In this document: positions 10,028 through 21,197 of the stretch, one piece after another
Numbering within the stretch: the first letter of the stretch is position 1
How the letters are laid out: each line of letters opens with the position of its first letter
DNA from: Dyella silvatica
GTDB lineage: Bacteria > Pseudomonadota > Gammaproteobacteria > Xanthomonadales > Rhodanobacteraceae
Direction of reading: 5' to 3'
Assembly (NCBI RefSeq): GCF_026283955.1
Contig: NZ_JAPDPE010000007.1
Span: 16,859-80,858 of the forward strand
Length of the DNA: 64,000 nucleotides
Translations under genes and position numbers: made by a program
Notes under the pieces: model-generated
The model's input: the letters and a program-made list of their open reading frames with translations, nothing else
Databases searched by the model: none
Told to the model about the DNA's origin: nothing

Positions 10028-10482
10028 GCTACACCTCGTAGAGCCTGATCCCGGAACTGTTCGGCCTGTTCGCGCGCGGCCTGATCGACGCGCTCATTCT
10101 CGGCGTGGCCGTTATGTCCGCGCACCCAATGCCATTGCACCTGATGCCCGGCAACCGCGGCCGACAAACGTTGCCATAAGTCCTGATTCTTCACCGGCTT
10201 TTTATCTGCGGTAAGCCAGCCGTTGAGACGCCATTTGGGCACCCATTGCTCAATACCTTGCATCACGTATTTAGAATCGGTAGTGAGCGAAACCTTGCAC
10301 GGCCGCGTCAATGCCTCTAACGCCGCAATCGCCGCCATGAGCTCCATACGGTTATTGGTGCTATCGGGCTCGCCACCGGCGAGCATCCGTTCACTGTCCT
10401 TGGCCCGCAACAACGCAGCCCAGCCACCCGGCCCCGGATTGCCCAGGCAAGCGCCATCGGTAAAAGCTTGTACATCAATCAT
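10024..10482 (-). CDS. rnhA: Ribonuclease HI
   Basis: A 152-residue enzyme that cuts RNA in RNA-DNA hybrids. The DEDD active site is visible: D in [16 protein letters not shown] in [10 protein letters not shown] in [10 protein letters not shown], and D in [12 protein letters not shown]. Length matches E. coli (155). Start at 10482 ([10 protein letters not shown]) is preferred over a GTG four codons upstream. Confidence 0.96.
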   Translation of the reverse strand: MIDVQAFTDGACLGNPGPGGWAALLRAKDSERMLAGGEPDSTNNRMELMAAIAALEALTRPCKVSLTTDSKYVMQGIEQWVPKWRLNGWLTADKKPVKNQDLWQRLSAAVAGHQVQWHWVRGHNGHAENERVDQAAREQAEQFRDQALRGVA

Positions 10483-10509
10483 CGCTACTCGCACTTCAAA
10501 GGATCCAAA

Positions 10510-11178
10510 TCATTCGCCGACGGTACTACGCCGTGTACCAGGAGCCAGGCCCGTATGCACACGTGTCGGCACCGCTTTCGGCCGCAAACGTATAGGTATC
10601 GCCATGCGTCGGCGCTTGCGGGCTATCAGTAAATAGCCACCGCCCATTGCCCGCTCACCGTATAAACGGGTCTCGCTGCCTGGCCACCATCGCCCCACCC
10701 GCCGCACACCTTCGATGTCCAACTCTGCTCGGCGCAGCCAATGCTCGAGCTTTAACGGCGACGTCAACGACCAGGCCTTACCACGCCCACGCCAATAGGC
10801 CCACGGCAGCCAGCCACTCAGTGGGTGAATCCCGGTGATGACCAGCATGCCGCCTGGGGCCAACACCCGGACCGCTTCCTGCAGCAATGACTGCGACGCT
10901 GGCGCCACTTCGAGCACATGACGCAGAAGCACTAGGTCAAAGGCATCGTCGATAAAAGGCAGCGGCTCGTCCACACGCGCACGCACATCGCCATCAAAAC
11001 GCCCATTCGCAAGTTTTAGCTGAGCCCAATGACCAAGCAAAGGCAGCACCGGCGGCATGTCGCGGGCGGCCGCCGTTAGCCATAGCGCATGCGCGCTGAT
11101 GCATGCGTCGACGCCCGTTATTGCAAGCCTCACAGTGTACTGGCAGCCCATGGCAATCGCGTCATAGATACCGCTCAT
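10510..11178 (-). CDS. Class I SAM-dependent methyltransferase (YafS-like position)
   Basis: A 222-residue putative methyltransferase. The middle resembles Methyltransf_11: PFIDDAFDLVLLRHVLE (motif II region) and VLAPGGMLVITG (motif III). The N-terminal SAM glycine loop is poorly conserved, so the true start may be further upstream (the frame is open to 11247). It sits between rnhA-dnaQ and the divergent gloB, as yafS does in E. coli. Substrate unknown. Confidence 0.72.
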   Translation of the reverse strand: MSGIYDAIAMGCQYTVRLAITGVDACISAHALWLTAAARDMPPVLPLLGHWAQLKLANGRFDGDVRARVDEPLPFIDDAFDLVLLRHVLEVAPASQSLLQEAVRVLAPGGMLVITGIHPLSGWLPWAYWRGRGKAWSLTSPLKLEHWLRRAELDIEGVRRVGRWWPGSETRLYGERAMGGGYLLIARKRRRMAIPIRLRPKAVPTRVHTGLAPGTRRSTVGE

Positions 11179-11352
11179 CGCAGGAACCTGAGGACAAAAG
11201 TGATGAAAGTCTCCGATTTGTCCCGGCCTGAATGACCATTCAAGCAATTAACATTGCACTAACGAGAAGACAACATCGCCGCTTTATAGTCGAGCGCCTT
11301 GCGCATGCCCGATGCCTGCGCCAGTCGATACGAAACCGCAGCGGAGCCTTCC

Positions 11353-12117
11353 TTGCACGTCGTACCGTTACCGGCGCTCGCCGACAACTACATCTGGATG
11401 CTATACGACGACGCTAACCAGGCGATCGTCGTCGATCCCAGTGAAGCGGCCCCAGTCGAGGCGGCGCTTGCCGAGCGCAGGCTGACCTTGCGCGCGGTCC
11501 TGTTAACCCACCACCACAACGACCATATCGGTGGCGCGCAAGCGCTACGCGCGCGGCACCAGGTGCCGGTATTCGCGCCCTATGATGAACGCATCAGCGA
11601 AGCCACCCAGCGTGTCGACGAGGGTGACGTGATCACACTGGATGCACCCAGGGTGCGCTTTCAGATCCTCGCGATCTCGGGCCATACCCGCAGTCACATT
11701 GCCTATGTCGGTGAAGGCGTGGTGTTTTGCGGCGACACCCTGTTCAGCCTAGGCTGCGGGCGACTGTTCGAAGGCACACCAGCACAAATGTTAAGCGCGC
11801 TTGACCGTCTTGCCGCGCTAGCGCCGGAAACCCAAGTTTGCTGTGGCCACGAGTACACCGCAGCCAATGCCCGCTTTGCCCAAACGGTTGAACCACATAA
11901 TCCTGACCTGGCGATACGTGTACAGCAGGTCACCACGTTACGTGCGCAGGGCCGCCCCAGTGTGCCGACATCCATTGCCGACGAGCGGGCCAGTAATCCA
12001 TTTCTGCGCATCGATCAAGACGCCATCATCGCCTGGTGCAGGCAACACGGCGCTCACCATGACCGCGTCAGCCGCTTTGCGGCCCTACGCGCTGCCAAGG
12101 ACGCATTCCGCGGATGA
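11353..12117 (+). CDS. gloB: Hydroxyacylglutathione hydrolase (glyoxalase II)
   Basis: A 254-residue metallo-beta-lactamase-fold enzyme that hydrolyses S-lactoylglutathione in methylglyoxal detoxification. The metal site THHHNDHIGG lies near residue 57; further ligands are in SGHTRSHI, FCGDTLF and CCGHEYT. The C-terminal HAGH domain (NPFLRID) binds glutathione. The start is taken as TTG at 11353, giving LHVVPLPALADNYIW as in the family; an in-frame ATG at 11299 adds 18 atypical residues. It overlaps mltD by four bases. Confidence 0.93.
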   Translation: MHVVPLPALADNYIWMLYDDANQAIVVDPSEAAPVEAALAERRLTLRAVLLTHHHNDHIGGAQALRARHQVPVFAPYDERISEATQRVDEGDVITLDAPRVRFQILAISGHTRSHIAYVGEGVVFCGDTLFSLGCGRLFEGTPAQMLSALDRLAALAPETQVCCGHEYTAANARFAQTVEPHNPDLAIRVQQVTTLRAQGRPSVPTSIADERASNPFLRIDQDAIIAWCRQHGAHHDRVSRFAALRAAKDAFRG

Positions 12118-13352
12118 AAACACACCTACGCCCGTTACCTTTGGCGATGTCGATATTGCTGGCTGCATGTGCCAGCAATCCGACTCAATCACCTCAAACT
12201 CCGGCGATCCAGGCACCGCAGCCCGTCGTCGCTGACATTGCGCACAACGTCGGCACGATCAACAGCCCTGCGGTGCCCAAACCACAGGCCGATGTCTGGG
12301 AGCAGTTGCGCGGCAGTTTCGCCATGAACGATTGCGACGCCGATCCCGCCATCATGGACTGGGCACACCGCTATACCGCGCAGCCGCAACGGTTCGAGGC
12401 GCAAGTTCGCGAAATCATGCCGCATCTCGTTTATGTGCAGCAGATAGCCGCCAAACACGGTGTTGCAGGCGAGTTTGCCCTGCTGCCCTGGGTTGAAAGC
12501 CACTACCGTTCCATCCCCGGTAGCAAAAACAATCCAGCGGGTATGTGGCAAATCATGCCCGTTACCGCGAATGCCATGGGTATGCGTGTAGATAAGCGCT
12601 ATGACGGTCGCCTCGATGTACCTGCCGCCACCGATGCCGTCATGGCCCTGCTGCGGCGCTACCAAGATGATTTACAAGATTGGCGGCTGACCGACTACGC
12701 CTACAACGCTGGTGAGTTCGGTATCCGCAAAATGGTCGACCAGCACGGCATGCCGGCGAGTGAACCCGCCATACCGCGCCTGCCAGTCAAGCGGATCACC
12801 AAAGAACACCTGATCAAACTATTGGCCATGGCTTGCGTAGTGCGCCAGCCCGAGCGCTTCCACGTAAGCCTGCCCTCGCTACCCTCGGATCAGCGCCTGG
12901 TCTCCGTCGATGTGAATCGGACCATGCCTATCGCCCAGGCTGCCGATCATGCAGGCATGCCGGTGGATCAATTGAAGAATCTCAATGCGGCGTTCCGCAA
13001 CGGCGTGGTGGACCCGCAGGCAGCATCCTATTTATTGCTGCCTAATAGCCAGGCGGAAAAGTTTCGCCTGGCCTTGCTGCAGCCCATCGACAAGAGCGAC
13101 GGCGCGCAGGAAGACACGGCATTGATCTCGTCAGCCCCTATGGTTGACCAGAGCACGACCGCCGCCACGACTAAACCAACGCGCAAGGCCAAGAAGCAAA
13201 CCCACACGGTGAAATCCGGCGAGACGCTTTGGAATATCGCTCGCACCTATTCGGTCGACGTCAAACAGTTGGAGCACTGGAACAACCTGCACGGCCAGAA
13301 GCTCAAACTCGGGCAAGTGTTGCAAGTCAGCGAATCAAGCGGCTCGAGCTGA
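12114..13352 (+). CDS. mltD: Membrane-bound lytic murein transglycosylase D
   Basis: A 412-residue lipoprotein that cleaves peptidoglycan glycan strands. The signal peptide ends in the lipobox LLAAC near residue 19. The SLT domain (about 95-230) has the catalytic glutamate in WVESHYRS and the NPAGMWQIMP motif. The C-terminal LysM domain (HTVKSGETLWNIA onward, about 362-408) binds cell wall. E. coli MltD has more than one LysM; only one is clear here. ATGA overlap with gloB indicates coupling, as in many gammaproteobacteria. Confidence 0.95.
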   Translation: MKTHLRPLPLAMSILLAACASNPTQSPQTPAIQAPQPVVADIAHNVGTINSPAVPKPQADVWEQLRGSFAMNDCDADPAIMDWAHRYTAQPQRFEAQVREIMPHLVYVQQIAAKHGVAGEFALLPWVESHYRSIPGSKNNPAGMWQIMPVTANAMGMRVDKRYDGRLDVPAATDAVMALLRRYQDDLQDWRLTDYAYNAGEFGIRKMVDQHGMPASEPAIPRLPVKRITKEHLIKLLAMACVVRQPERFHVSLPSLPSDQRLVSVDVNRTMPIAQAADHAGMPVDQLKNLNAAFRNGVVDPQAASYLLLPNSQAEKFRLALLQPIDKSDGAQEDTALISSAPMVDQSTTAATTKPTRKAKKQTHTVKSGETLWNIARTYSVDVKQLEHWNNLHGQKLKLGQVLQVSESSGSS

Positions 13353-13487
13353 TCACTTCAAGCGATGCCTAGATAGCCAGCTTTTATCCGCCTCCATACG
13401 GCAAAAGTAACCGGCCGCATTAGTCTTTGCCTGCTAGACTCCCGAACGCCGCGCCATTGAGGCGCGCCGTCAGCCCGGGAGGACGCC

Positions 13488-14270
13488 ATGGGATTCCTGC
13501 ACGGCAAACGTGCTCTTGTGGTCGGCATCGCCAGTCAGCGCTCCATCGCCTGGGGCATAGCCAATGCCATGCATCGAGAAGGTGCGCAGCTGGCCTTTAC
13601 GTATCAAAACGATAGGCTCAAGGATCGCGTCGAGGAAGCCGCCAACACGTTTGGCTCAAACATCGTGCTGCCGTGTGATGTCGCCGAAGATGCGCAGATC
13701 GAAGCGATGTATACCGAGCTGCGCAAGCACTGGGATGGTTTCGATATCCTCATCCATTCCGTCGGCTTTGCGCCCCGCGAAGCCCTGCAAGGTGGATACC
13801 TCGACAACCTCACTCGCGAAAGCTTCAACATCGCCCACGACATTTCCAGCTGTAGCCTTGCCGCGCTGGCCAAGGCCGGGCGCTCGATGATGTCGGGCCG
13901 TGGTGGCGCCATTCTCACGCTTAGCTATCTTGGCGCGGAACGCGCGCTATCGGGCTATAACGTCATGGGTCTTGCCAAGGCCAGCCTCGAAGCCAACGTA
14001 CGCTATCTGGCCTTCAACCTTGGGCCGGAAGGCACCCGCGTGAATGCCATTTCCGCCGGTCCGATCAAAACCCTGGCGGCTGCCGGCATTGCAAACTTCC
14101 GCAAGATGCTCGAACACGTCGACGAGAACGCGCCACTGCGTCGCAGCGTCACCATCGATGAAGTCGGTAATGTCGGCGCCTTTCTTTGCTCCGATCTCGC
14201 ATCCGGCATCACCGGCGAAATCACCCACGTCGACGCCGGCTACAACATCCTCGGGATGACAGGCATTTAA
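13488..14270 (+). CDS. fabI: Enoyl-[acyl-carrier-protein] reductase [NADH]
   Basis: A 260-residue short-chain reductase that completes each elongation cycle of fatty acid synthesis and is the target of triclosan. The N-terminus [20 protein letters not shown] is the NADH-binding signature. The catalytic Tyr-x6-Lys pair is in [20 protein letters not shown] ribosome binding site precedes the ATG. Confidence 0.97.
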   Translation: MGFLHGKRALVVGIASQRSIAWGIANAMHREGAQLAFTYQNDRLKDRVEEAANTFGSNIVLPCDVAEDAQIEAMYTELRKHWDGFDILIHSVGFAPREALQGGYLDNLTRESFNIAHDISSCSLAALAKAGRSMMSGRGGAILTLSYLGAERALSGYNVMGLAKASLEANVRYLAFNLGPEGTRVNAISAGPIKTLAAAGIANFRKMLEHVDENAPLRRSVTIDEVGNVGAFLCSDLASGITGEITHVDAGYNILGMTGI

Positions 14271-14286
14271 GCGGTATAGCGCGCAC

Positions 14287-14316
14287 AAAAAAAGGCGGCC
14301 CATGGCCGCCTTTTTT
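14287..14316. terminator. Bidirectional terminator between fabI and ppiD
   Basis: Stem AAGGCGGCC/GGCCGCCTT flanked by A and T runs on both sides, in the gap between convergent genes. Confidence 0.9.
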
Positions 14317-14333
14317 CTTCTATGAAAGAGCCG

Positions 14334-16235
14334 CTACATGCGATCTTTCGCAATCTTGATGGTGATGTTGGCTTTCAGCGCGCTGATGTATTCGCGCGTC
14401 GCCAGCGTCCCATAAGCCTGCGCCATATCTCCGCGCAACTTATCTCGTTCGGCGGGTGTGATCTTCGACAAATCGCCATCCTGCACTTTATCCACGGCCA
14501 GCAACGCATAATTACCATCACGCGTTGCAGCAACAGCATACTGAGGCTTACCTGCCGCTGGGTGCGGCAACAAGAAGGCCTTCTCAAGCACTTCAGGCGG
14601 AACCGCTTGCTGCTGGATACGAGTCGCCTCGCTTACGCTCTGCACGCTGGCATTGACGGCAGCGGTCACCGCTTTCATGTCATCGCCCTTGTTGAGCTTT
14701 GCCAACAAATCATCGGCACGTTGCTTGGCAGCGGTAGCGACACGTTCATCGAGGATTTTCTGGCGAATCGTGTCACGCACTTCGGCCAACGGGCGAGCCG
14801 CGGCTGGAACATGTTTGTCGACATGGATCACTACCGCGTGATTGGTACCCAGATCGATCAAAGCCGAATTATTACCCTGGGCAAGCACTTCATCGGAGAA
14901 TGCCGCAGCCACCACTTTGGGATTAGCAGCAATGCCTTCGCCGCCCTGGCGCGCGAACAGCCCGGTCGTTTTGATCGGCAATTTCAGCTCTTGCGAGGCG
15001 GTCTCTAGCGAAAGCGGGTTCTGATAGGTCTTATCGGCCAGATGACCAGCGACCTCGTTGTACACGCGGTCGTACTCAGTCGCCGCGACTTCCTTGGCAA
15101 TCTGCTCGCGCACATCCTCGAACGGCTTGGCCTGCCCGCTGCGCTCGTCGCGCAACCAAAGGATGTGATAGCCCTCATCAGGCGATAACACCGGCTTGGA
15201 CACCTGGCCTTTCTGCATGGTGAACAACGCCTCGTCGAAAGCCTGATTTGCCACGCCCTTTTCGAGCCAGCCCAAATCACCGCCTTGACGCTTGGAGCCT
15301 AAGTCGTCCGAATTCTGTTCGGCCAACTTGGCAAAATTTTCTGCATTCGCCTCTGCGGCAATTTTCTCTGCTTTGGCTAAAGCGGCCTTCTGCTGTTCCG
15401 GCGTAGCGTTCTTCGGCACATTGATAAGAATGTGCGAAACCAAACGCTGCTCTGGCTGCACGAAACGCTGCTTCTCTGCCTCGTAGCGCTTCTTCAGCTC
15501 GGCATCGCCCGGCTGTGTATCGACTTTGAGATCGGCGCCGTTGACTTCGAGATACTTCACCGAAACCTGCTCGGGGCTCATGAAGTCAGCTTGATGTGCT
15601 TTGTAGAACGCATCAATCTGCGCATCAGTGACATTGCTATCCGTAAGCGCTGGCCGCGGAAGCACAGCAAAACGCAGGTCGCGACGCTGTAAACGTAGAT
15701 TGAGGAAGCGATCCATATCTGCGTCAGTGACAATCGTGCTGCCAGTCAAAGCATCCGGCAACAGCTGTATCGCCAACTGAGAGCGCACTTCGTTCTCGAA
15801 CATCGCCGGCGTCTTGCCCTGAGCTGCCAGGGTTGCGCGATAGGTGTTCAAGTTGAATTGCCCGTTGACCTGAAAAGCCGGGATAGAGGCAATCATGTCG
15901 CGGATGGCCAAATCAGACACTTTCATGCCCAAATCATCATTGGCCTTGAGCAATACTTGCTGATCGATCATCGAATCAAGCACACGCTGCTTCATTTCCG
16001 GGCGGTCGAAAATCGTCGTATCGGCTTGCTGCTCGCCAGCCTGCTGGCGAAGCTGATTCAAGCGATCTTGAAACTCTTTCTGGGTAATTTCTTGCTTGCC
16101 GACCTTGGCTACAAAGGTGTCGGTTTGCGCCATGAAGTACGACTCGATGCCGAAAAATGCAACGGCAAAGACGCAAATGCCAAGAACGACGATAGACGGC
16201 CATCCGTGTAGCTTGTTACGCAATGCCTGCAACAT
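14334..16235 (-). CDS. ppiD: Peptidyl-prolyl isomerase/chaperone PpiD
   Basis: A 633-residue periplasmic folding factor anchored by one N-terminal membrane helix (about residues 12-32). A SurA-like N-terminal chaperone region precedes a parvulin domain (about 265-365) with SHILINVPK, KQGGDLGWLEKG and PVLSPDEGYHILWL. PpiD binds newly exported proteins at the Sec translocon. Length matches E. coli (623). It follows the hupB/tRNA block, its usual location. Confidence 0.95.
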   Translation of the reverse strand: MLQALRNKLHGWPSIVVLGICVFAVAFFGIESYFMAQTDTFVAKVGKQEITQKEFQDRLNQLRQQAGEQQADTTIFDRPEMKQRVLDSMIDQQVLLKANDDLGMKVSDLAIRDMIASIPAFQVNGQFNLNTYRATLAAQGKTPAMFENEVRSQLAIQLLPDALTGSTIVTDADMDRFLNLRLQRRDLRFAVLPRPALTDSNVTDAQIDAFYKAHQADFMSPEQVSVKYLEVNGADLKVDTQPGDAELKKRYEAEKQRFVQPEQRLVSHILINVPKNATPEQQKAALAKAEKIAAEANAENFAKLAEQNSDDLGSKRQGGDLGWLEKGVANQAFDEALFTMQKGQVSKPVLSPDEGYHILWLRDERSGQAKPFEDVREQIAKEVAATEYDRVYNEVAGHLADKTYQNPLSLETASQELKLPIKTTGLFARQGGEGIAANPKVVAAAFSDEVLAQGNNSALIDLGTNHAVVIHVDKHVPAAARPLAEVRDTIRQKILDERVATAAKQRADDLLAKLNKGDDMKAVTAAVNASVQSVSEATRIQQQAVPPEVLEKAFLLPHPAAGKPQYAVAATRDGNYALLAVDKVQDGDLSKITPAERDKLRGDMAQAYGTLATREYISALKANITIKIAKDRM

Positions 16236-16319
16236 GAGAGTCTTCTCGCGATCGTTATCCGGCGCTCAATGCGCCGACCATAAATGACAAGGGCGCCACA
16301 CGGGCGCCCTTGCGAACTG

Positions 16320-16396
16320 TGGCGGAGCGGACGGGACTCGAACCCGCGACCTCCGGCGTGACAGGCCAGCATTCTAACCGACTGAACTACCGCTCC
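16320..16396 (-). tRNA. tRNA-Asp(GTC), copy 2
   Basis: Same 77 bases as the copy at 3322-3398, in inverted orientation. Encoded CCA is present. Confidence 0.97.
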
Positions 16397-16404
16397 GCAG
16401 TTTT

Positions 16405-16480
16405 TGGTGGATGCTGTAGGGATCGAACCTACGACCCTCGCCTTGTAAGGGCGACGCTCTACCGCTGAGCTAAGCATCCA
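16405..16480 (-). tRNA. tRNA-Val(TAC)
   Basis: Complete 76-base cloverleaf with CCA; the anticodon loop CTTACAA gives TAC. It lies between hupB and tRNA-Asp, the usual xanthomonad order. Confidence 0.96.
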
Positions 16481-16497
16481 AACTAAGCGTAAGCCGC

Positions 16498-16770
16498 TTA
16501 GTTTAGGGCATCCTTCAAGGTCTTGCCAGCCTTAAAGGCCGGAACCTTTGAAGCCTTGATCTTGATCACTTCGTTGGTACGCGGATTACGACCGGTACGA
16601 GCGGCGCGCTTGCGCACAGTGAAGGTACCGAAACCAACGACCGAGACGTCCTCACCCTTCTTCAAGGACTTCTGCACGGTCTCGAAGAAAGCTTCGAGCG
16701 CACGGCCGGCATCAGCCTTGGTGAGTTCGGCTTTTTCGGCAATGGCATTGATCAGATCGGTTTTATTCAT
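16498..16770 (-). CDS. hupB: DNA-binding protein HU
   Basis: A 90-residue nucleoid protein. The family signature [20 protein letters not shown], including the DNA-contacting arm, lies at about residues 46-65. An AAGGGAG ribosome binding site precedes the ATG. Located just after lon, as in most gammaproteobacteria. Confidence 0.97.
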   Translation of the reverse strand: MNKTDLINAIAEKAELTKADAGRALEAFFETVQKSLKKGEDVSVVGFGTFTVRKRAARTGRNPRTNEVIKIKASKVPAFKAGKTLKDALN

Positions 16771-16786
16771 TGAGACACTCCCTTAA

Positions 16787-17109
16787 ACGGTTATGCGGCC
16801 CGCGCAGTCAGTTGGGACAAGACAGCGCTGCCATGGATGATGGTTACCAGTAGCACCGCCTCGCGACCCCGCATCTCTGCGCTTCTAAAAGCGGCGCTAG
16901 GATTGCGGTGTCGCCTTTATACCAGTGCCCCCGAGGGTCCGCAATACAAGCTATACCAAGGCTTTCAGGCCCATGCAGGTTAGCTCAGTGACTTGCATTA
17001 GGGAACGCGAACCGTTACGCCAAGTATTCACGCACACTAAACAGCCAGAGCAAAACGGGAGGCATGAACACCACGCCTCCCGTCACTCACCATGCGTCAA
17101 TCAAGCCGT
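16787..17109. other. Intergenic region between lon and hupB
   Basis: 323 bases without a supported gene. It holds the lon terminator at 17055-17083 and presumably the hupB promoter; I cannot place the promoter boxes with confidence. Confidence 0.6.
17055..17083 (-). terminator. Terminator of lon
   Basis: Stem ACGGGAGGC/GCCTCCCGT; on the minus strand it is followed by TTTTG. Confidence 0.75.
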
Positions 17110-19620
17110 TCAGTGCGGCCGAGTATGCGCCTCGGGCGAATCTTCTGTCGGTGCATCGACAGCAGCGGCCACGACTTCACCCTCTGTCGCCTGCAGCGGC
17201 TGTAGCGGGCGCTCCAGTGCAATACCCAGGACCTCATCAATCCATCGCACCGGATGGATCTCAAGCGAATCGGTGATGTTTTTCGGTATGTCCGCCAGAT
17301 CTTTCTTGTTTTCGTCGGGAATGATGACCGTGGTAATGCCACCGCGATGCGCCGCCAACAATTTCTCTTTGAGACCACCAATAGGCAGCACACGGCCACG
17401 CAGCGTTATCTCACCGGTCATCGCCACCTCGGAACGCACTGGAACCTTGGTCAGCGCAGAAACCAAAGCGGTGCACATCGCAATACCGGCACTCGGGCCG
17501 TCTTTTGGCGTGGCACCTTCCGGCACGTGGATATGCAGATCAAGCTTTTCGTGAAAACTTGGATCAATACCCAGCTGCTCGGCACGTGCACGGACTACCG
17601 ATAACGCTGCCTGGATCGACTCTTTCATGACATCGCCAAGCTGACCGGTATTGACCAGCCGTCCCTTACCTGCAACCACCGAAGCCTCAATACTGAGCAA
17701 CTCGCCGCCGACCTGGGTCCAGGCCAAACCGGTTACCAGGCCAACCTCGTTCTGCAGCTCTTTGCGGCCAAAATCGAAACGACGTACACCCAGGTAATGC
17801 TCGAGGTTGCCAGAGTCAACAACAACCCGGCCAGGAGTCGCCTTTGACTTGGCCGATTTAGCCGTCTTTACGGCTGCAGAAGCAGCCTTGCCCTTGGCCT
17901 TTTTGACTTCGCCTAGCATCAATTCCTTGACCACTTTGCGGCAAATCTTGGAGATTTCGCGCTCCAGGTTGCGCACGCCGGACTCACGCGAGTAATAACG
18001 CACGATGTCCCTAACCGCCTCTTCAGCAACGCTCAGCTCTTCCGGCTTAAGGCCGTTTGCCTTCAGCTGCTTAGGCAGCAAATAACGCAACGCAATCGCC
18101 AGCTTCTCGTCCTCGGTGTATCCGGGAATACGGATAACCTCCATACGATCAAGCAAGGGCCCTGGAATATTCAACGAGTTGGCGGTTGCCACCCACATCA
18201 CTTCGGACAGGTCCAGGTCGACCTCCAGGTAGTGATCGTTGAATGCATGGTTTTGCTCAGGATCCAACACCTCCAGCAATGCTGAAGACGGATCGCCACG
18301 GAAATCCATCGACATCTTGTCGATCTCATCGAGCACGAACAGTGGATTCTTGGTGCCGATCTTGTTCATGTTTTGCACGATGCGGCCCGGCATCGACCCG
18401 ATATAGGTGCGTCGATGGCCGCGAATTTCCGCCTCGTCACGCACGCCACCTAGACTCATGCGGACAAATTTGCGATTGGTCGCCTTGGCAATCGACTGCC
18501 CCAGCGAGGTCTTGCCCACGCCCGGCGGCCCAACCAAGCACAAGATCGGCCCTTTCATCACACTCACGCGCTGCTGTACAGCGAGATACTCAAGAATGCG
18601 GTCCTTGACCTTTTCCAGGCCAAAGTGATCTGCATCGAGCACTTCTTGCGCGAGCTGTAAATCCTTACGTACCTTGCTACGCTTTTTCCACGGCACGCCG
18701 ATCAACCAATCCAGATAGTTGCGCACGACCGTGGCTTCAGCTGACATCGGCGACATCTGACGAAGCTTGCCAAACTCCTGGCGCGCCTTCGTCAACACCG
18801 CCTTGGGCATACCAGAAGATTCGATCTTCTTTTGCAGCTCCTCGATCTCATTCGGGCCATCCTCGCTCTCACCAAGCTCTTTCTGGATCGCCTTCATCTG
18901 CTCGTTGAGGTAGTACTCGCGCTGGCTCTTTTCCATCTGCGACTTGACACGACCGCGGATGCGCTTTTCCACCTGCTGCAAATCCATCTCGCCATCGACC
19001 AAGCCGATAAGCAGCTCCAGGCGCTGCCCAACGTCGGCGGTCTCCAACACCTTCTGCTTGTCCGCCATACGCACCGACAAATGCGCGGCGATGGAATCGG
19101 CCAAGCGCGACGGATCATCAATACCGGACAAGGTCGCCAACACTTCGGGCGGCAACTTGCGGCTCTGTTTGACCAATTGTTCGAACAGCGAAATCAGCGT
19201 GCGCGAAACAACGTCCAGCTCGCGCTCTTTGGTGCTGTAAACCGACTCGATGACATGCGAGCTGGCCGTCAGCATGCCGCCGTCTTCGTGATAATTCTCG
19301 ATGGTGACACGCGACTGGCCCTCAACCAGCACCTTGACCGTGCCATCGGGCAACTTAAGCAATTGCAGGACACTTGCGAGGGTACCAATCTGGTGCAAAT
19401 CGCCGATCTCCGGATCATCGATATCCGGACTCTTTTGCGCCACCAACAGAATCTGTCGTTCACCCTCCATGGCGCGCTCCAGCGCACGCATCGATTTATC
19501 GCGGCCAACGAAGAGCGGTATCACCATGTGCGGGTAGACAACCACGTCACGCAACGGCAGCACGGGCAAAGCATCCAGCGTGGCGCCGGCTGCTACGGGA
19601 AGGGAGGCGTTTTTTGCCAT
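17110..19620 (-). CDS. lon: ATP-dependent protease Lon
   Basis: An 836-residue AAA+ serine protease that degrades misfolded and regulatory proteins. Domains in order: N-terminal LonN ([20 protein letters not shown]), the AAA+ module with Walker [14 protein letters not shown] near 370 and Walker [11 protein letters not shown], and the peptidase domain with the catalytic serine in [10 protein letters not shown] near 700. The linker between AAA+ and protease is rich in Ala/Lys (about 600-620) and longer than in E. coli. GAGGGA precedes the start. Confidence 0.97.
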   Translation of the reverse strand: MAKNASLPVAAGATLDALPVLPLRDVVVYPHMVIPLFVGRDKSMRALERAMEGERQILLVAQKSPDIDDPEIGDLHQIGTLASVLQLLKLPDGTVKVLVEGQSRVTIENYHEDGGMLTASSHVIESVYSTKERELDVVSRTLISLFEQLVKQSRKLPPEVLATLSGIDDPSRLADSIAAHLSVRMADKQKVLETADVGQRLELLIGLVDGEMDLQQVEKRIRGRVKSQMEKSQREYYLNEQMKAIQKELGESEDGPNEIEELQKKIESSGMPKAVLTKARQEFGKLRQMSPMSAEATVVRNYLDWLIGVPWKKRSKVRKDLQLAQEVLDADHFGLEKVKDRILEYLAVQQRVSVMKGPILCLVGPPGVGKTSLGQSIAKATNRKFVRMSLGGVRDEAEIRGHRRTYIGSMPGRIVQNMNKIGTKNPLFVLDEIDKMSMDFRGDPSSALLEVLDPEQNHAFNDHYLEVDLDLSEVMWVATANSLNIPGPLLDRMEVIRIPGYTEDEKLAIALRYLLPKQLKANGLKPEELSVAEEAVRDIVRYYSRESGVRNLEREISKICRKVVKELMLGEVKKAKGKAASAAVKTAKSAKSKATPGRVVVDSGNLEHYLGVRRFDFGRKELQNEVGLVTGLAWTQVGGELLSIEASVVAGKGRLVNTGQLGDVMKESIQAALSVVRARAEQLGIDPSFHEKLDLHIHVPEGATPKDGPSAGIAMCTALVSALTKVPVRSEVAMTGEITLRGRVLPIGGLKEKLLAAHRGGITTVIIPDENKKDLADIPKNITDSLEIHPVRWIDEVLGIALERPLQPLQATEGEVVAAAVDAPTEDSPEAHTRPH

Positions 19621-19730
19621 GAAAAATTTCCCTCAAAGGAGTGAATCGGTTTCGCCTCGACACTGCGCCGGAGGCACTGATACGTCAAGTGGAGGCGCCG
19701 GCCCCTGCACACAAGTGCAAGCGACGGCGA

Positions 19731-19766
19731 TAAAAAAAACGGCCCCGACGCTTACGCCGGGGCCGT
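19731..19766 (-). terminator. Terminator of clpX
   Basis: Stem ACGGCCCCG/CGGGGCCGT; on the minus strand a run of eight T follows. Confidence 0.88.
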
Positions 19767-19795
19767 CTTGAGTTCGGCAGAACTTTAACCTGAGT

Positions 19796-21091
19796 TCAGG
19801 CGGCGTCGCCGCCGTCAGCCGCAATGCGTTGCTGCTGCAGATTGCCGCGGTAGATCAGATAAGGCTCAGCCTGGCCGTCGATCACCGCATCGTCCACAAC
19901 GACCTTGCTGACATGCTCCAGCGAAGGCAGCTCGTACATGGTTTCAAGCAACACCTGCTCCAGAATGGTGCGTAGGCCACGAGCACCCGTCTTGCGCTTA
20001 AGCGCCTTGCGGGCAATGGCCTGCAGCGCCTCTGGACGGAATTCGAGCTCTACGCCTTCCATCTCGAACAGTTTTTTAAACTGCTTGGTGACTGCGTTTC
20101 TCGGCTCGGTAAGAATCTTCACCAAAGCCGCCTCATCCAACTCGTCCAGCGTCGCTACCACCGGCAAACGACCCACGAACTCGGGAATCAGGCCATAGCG
20201 CACCAAGTCGGAAGGCTCCACATCAGCAAGCACCTTACCGAGATTCTCCGTACGCTCTTTGCTGCGCACCTCCGCCGAGAATCCAATGCTGGTGTTCTCC
20301 GAGCGCTGCTGAATAACCTTTTCCAGTCCGGCAAATGCACCACCGCACATGAACAAGATGTTCTTAGTGTCCACCTGCAGGAATTCCTGCTGCGGATGCT
20401 TGCGCCCCCCCTGAGGCGGCACCGAGGCCAGCGTGCCTTCGATGAGCTTGAGCAGGGCCTGCTGTACACCCTCGCCTGAAACATCGCGGGTGATTGACGG
20501 GTTTTCGCTCTTGCGCGAGATCTTGTCGATCTCGTCGATGTAGACGATACCGGACTGCGCCTTATCCACATCGTAGTCGCACTTCTGCAACAGCTTTTGG
20601 ATAATGTTCTCTACGTCCTCGCCCACATAACCCGCTTCGGTAAGCGTCGTGGCGTCAGCGATAGTGAACGGCACATTGAGCAGGCGTGCCAGCGTTTCCG
20701 CCAGCAAGGTCTTGCCCGAACCGGTGGGACCAATCAGGAGGATGTTGGATTTACCCAACTCGATATCGTCACTTTTCTGCCGTGACTCGATCCGCTTGTA
20801 GTGGTTGTACACCGCTACCGCCAACGCTTTCTTGGCACGAGTCTGGCCGACTACGTACTGGTCAAGCGTTTCCATGATTTCTTTGGGCTTGGGCAGCTGG
20901 GTACGCCCTGAGGCAGCCTTCTCCTCAAGCTCTTCACGGATGATGTCGTTGCAAAGCTCTACGCACTCGTCGCAGATGAACACGGATGGACCCGCGATCA
21001 GCTTGCGCACTTCATGCTGGCTCTTGCCGCAGAAAGAGCAGTAGAGAATCTTGCCGCTGTCGTTGGAACGGCCCTGCCGCTCGTCGCTCAT
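19796..21091 (-). CDS. clpX: ClpX, ATPase/unfoldase subunit of ClpXP
   Basis: A 431-residue AAA+ unfoldase that delivers substrates to ClpP. The N-terminal zinc domain has CSFCGKS and CDECVELC. Walker A is GPTGSGKT near residue 120 and Walker B is [11 protein letters not shown] ClpP-docking IGF-type loop appears as SIGFSAEV. The start at 21091 gives the standard MSDE N-terminus and has an AGGA site upstream. Confidence 0.97.
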   Translation of the reverse strand: MSDERQGRSNDSGKILYCSFCGKSQHEVRKLIAGPSVFICDECVELCNDIIREELEEKAASGRTQLPKPKEIMETLDQYVVGQTRAKKALAVAVYNHYKRIESRQKSDDIELGKSNILLIGPTGSGKTLLAETLARLLNVPFTIADATTLTEAGYVGEDVENIIQKLLQKCDYDVDKAQSGIVYIDEIDKISRKSENPSITRDVSGEGVQQALLKLIEGTLASVPPQGGRKHPQQEFLQVDTKNILFMCGGAFAGLEKVIQQRSENTSIGFSAEVRSKERTENLGKVLADVEPSDLVRYGLIPEFVGRLPVVATLDELDEAALVKILTEPRNAVTKQFKKLFEMEGVELEFRPEALQAIARKALKRKTGARGLRTILEQVLLETMYELPSLEHVSKVVVDDAVIDGQAEPYLIYRGNLQQQRIAADGGDAA

Positions 21092-21197
21092 GCTTTTGAT
21101 CCTGCTGGTAAATCCATTGCGAGGCGAGAATAGCACAGGGCTTCGCGTCTGCATTCAGACGCGAAGCCCATGGCTTTACTAGCCAGGAAGGGCCGTA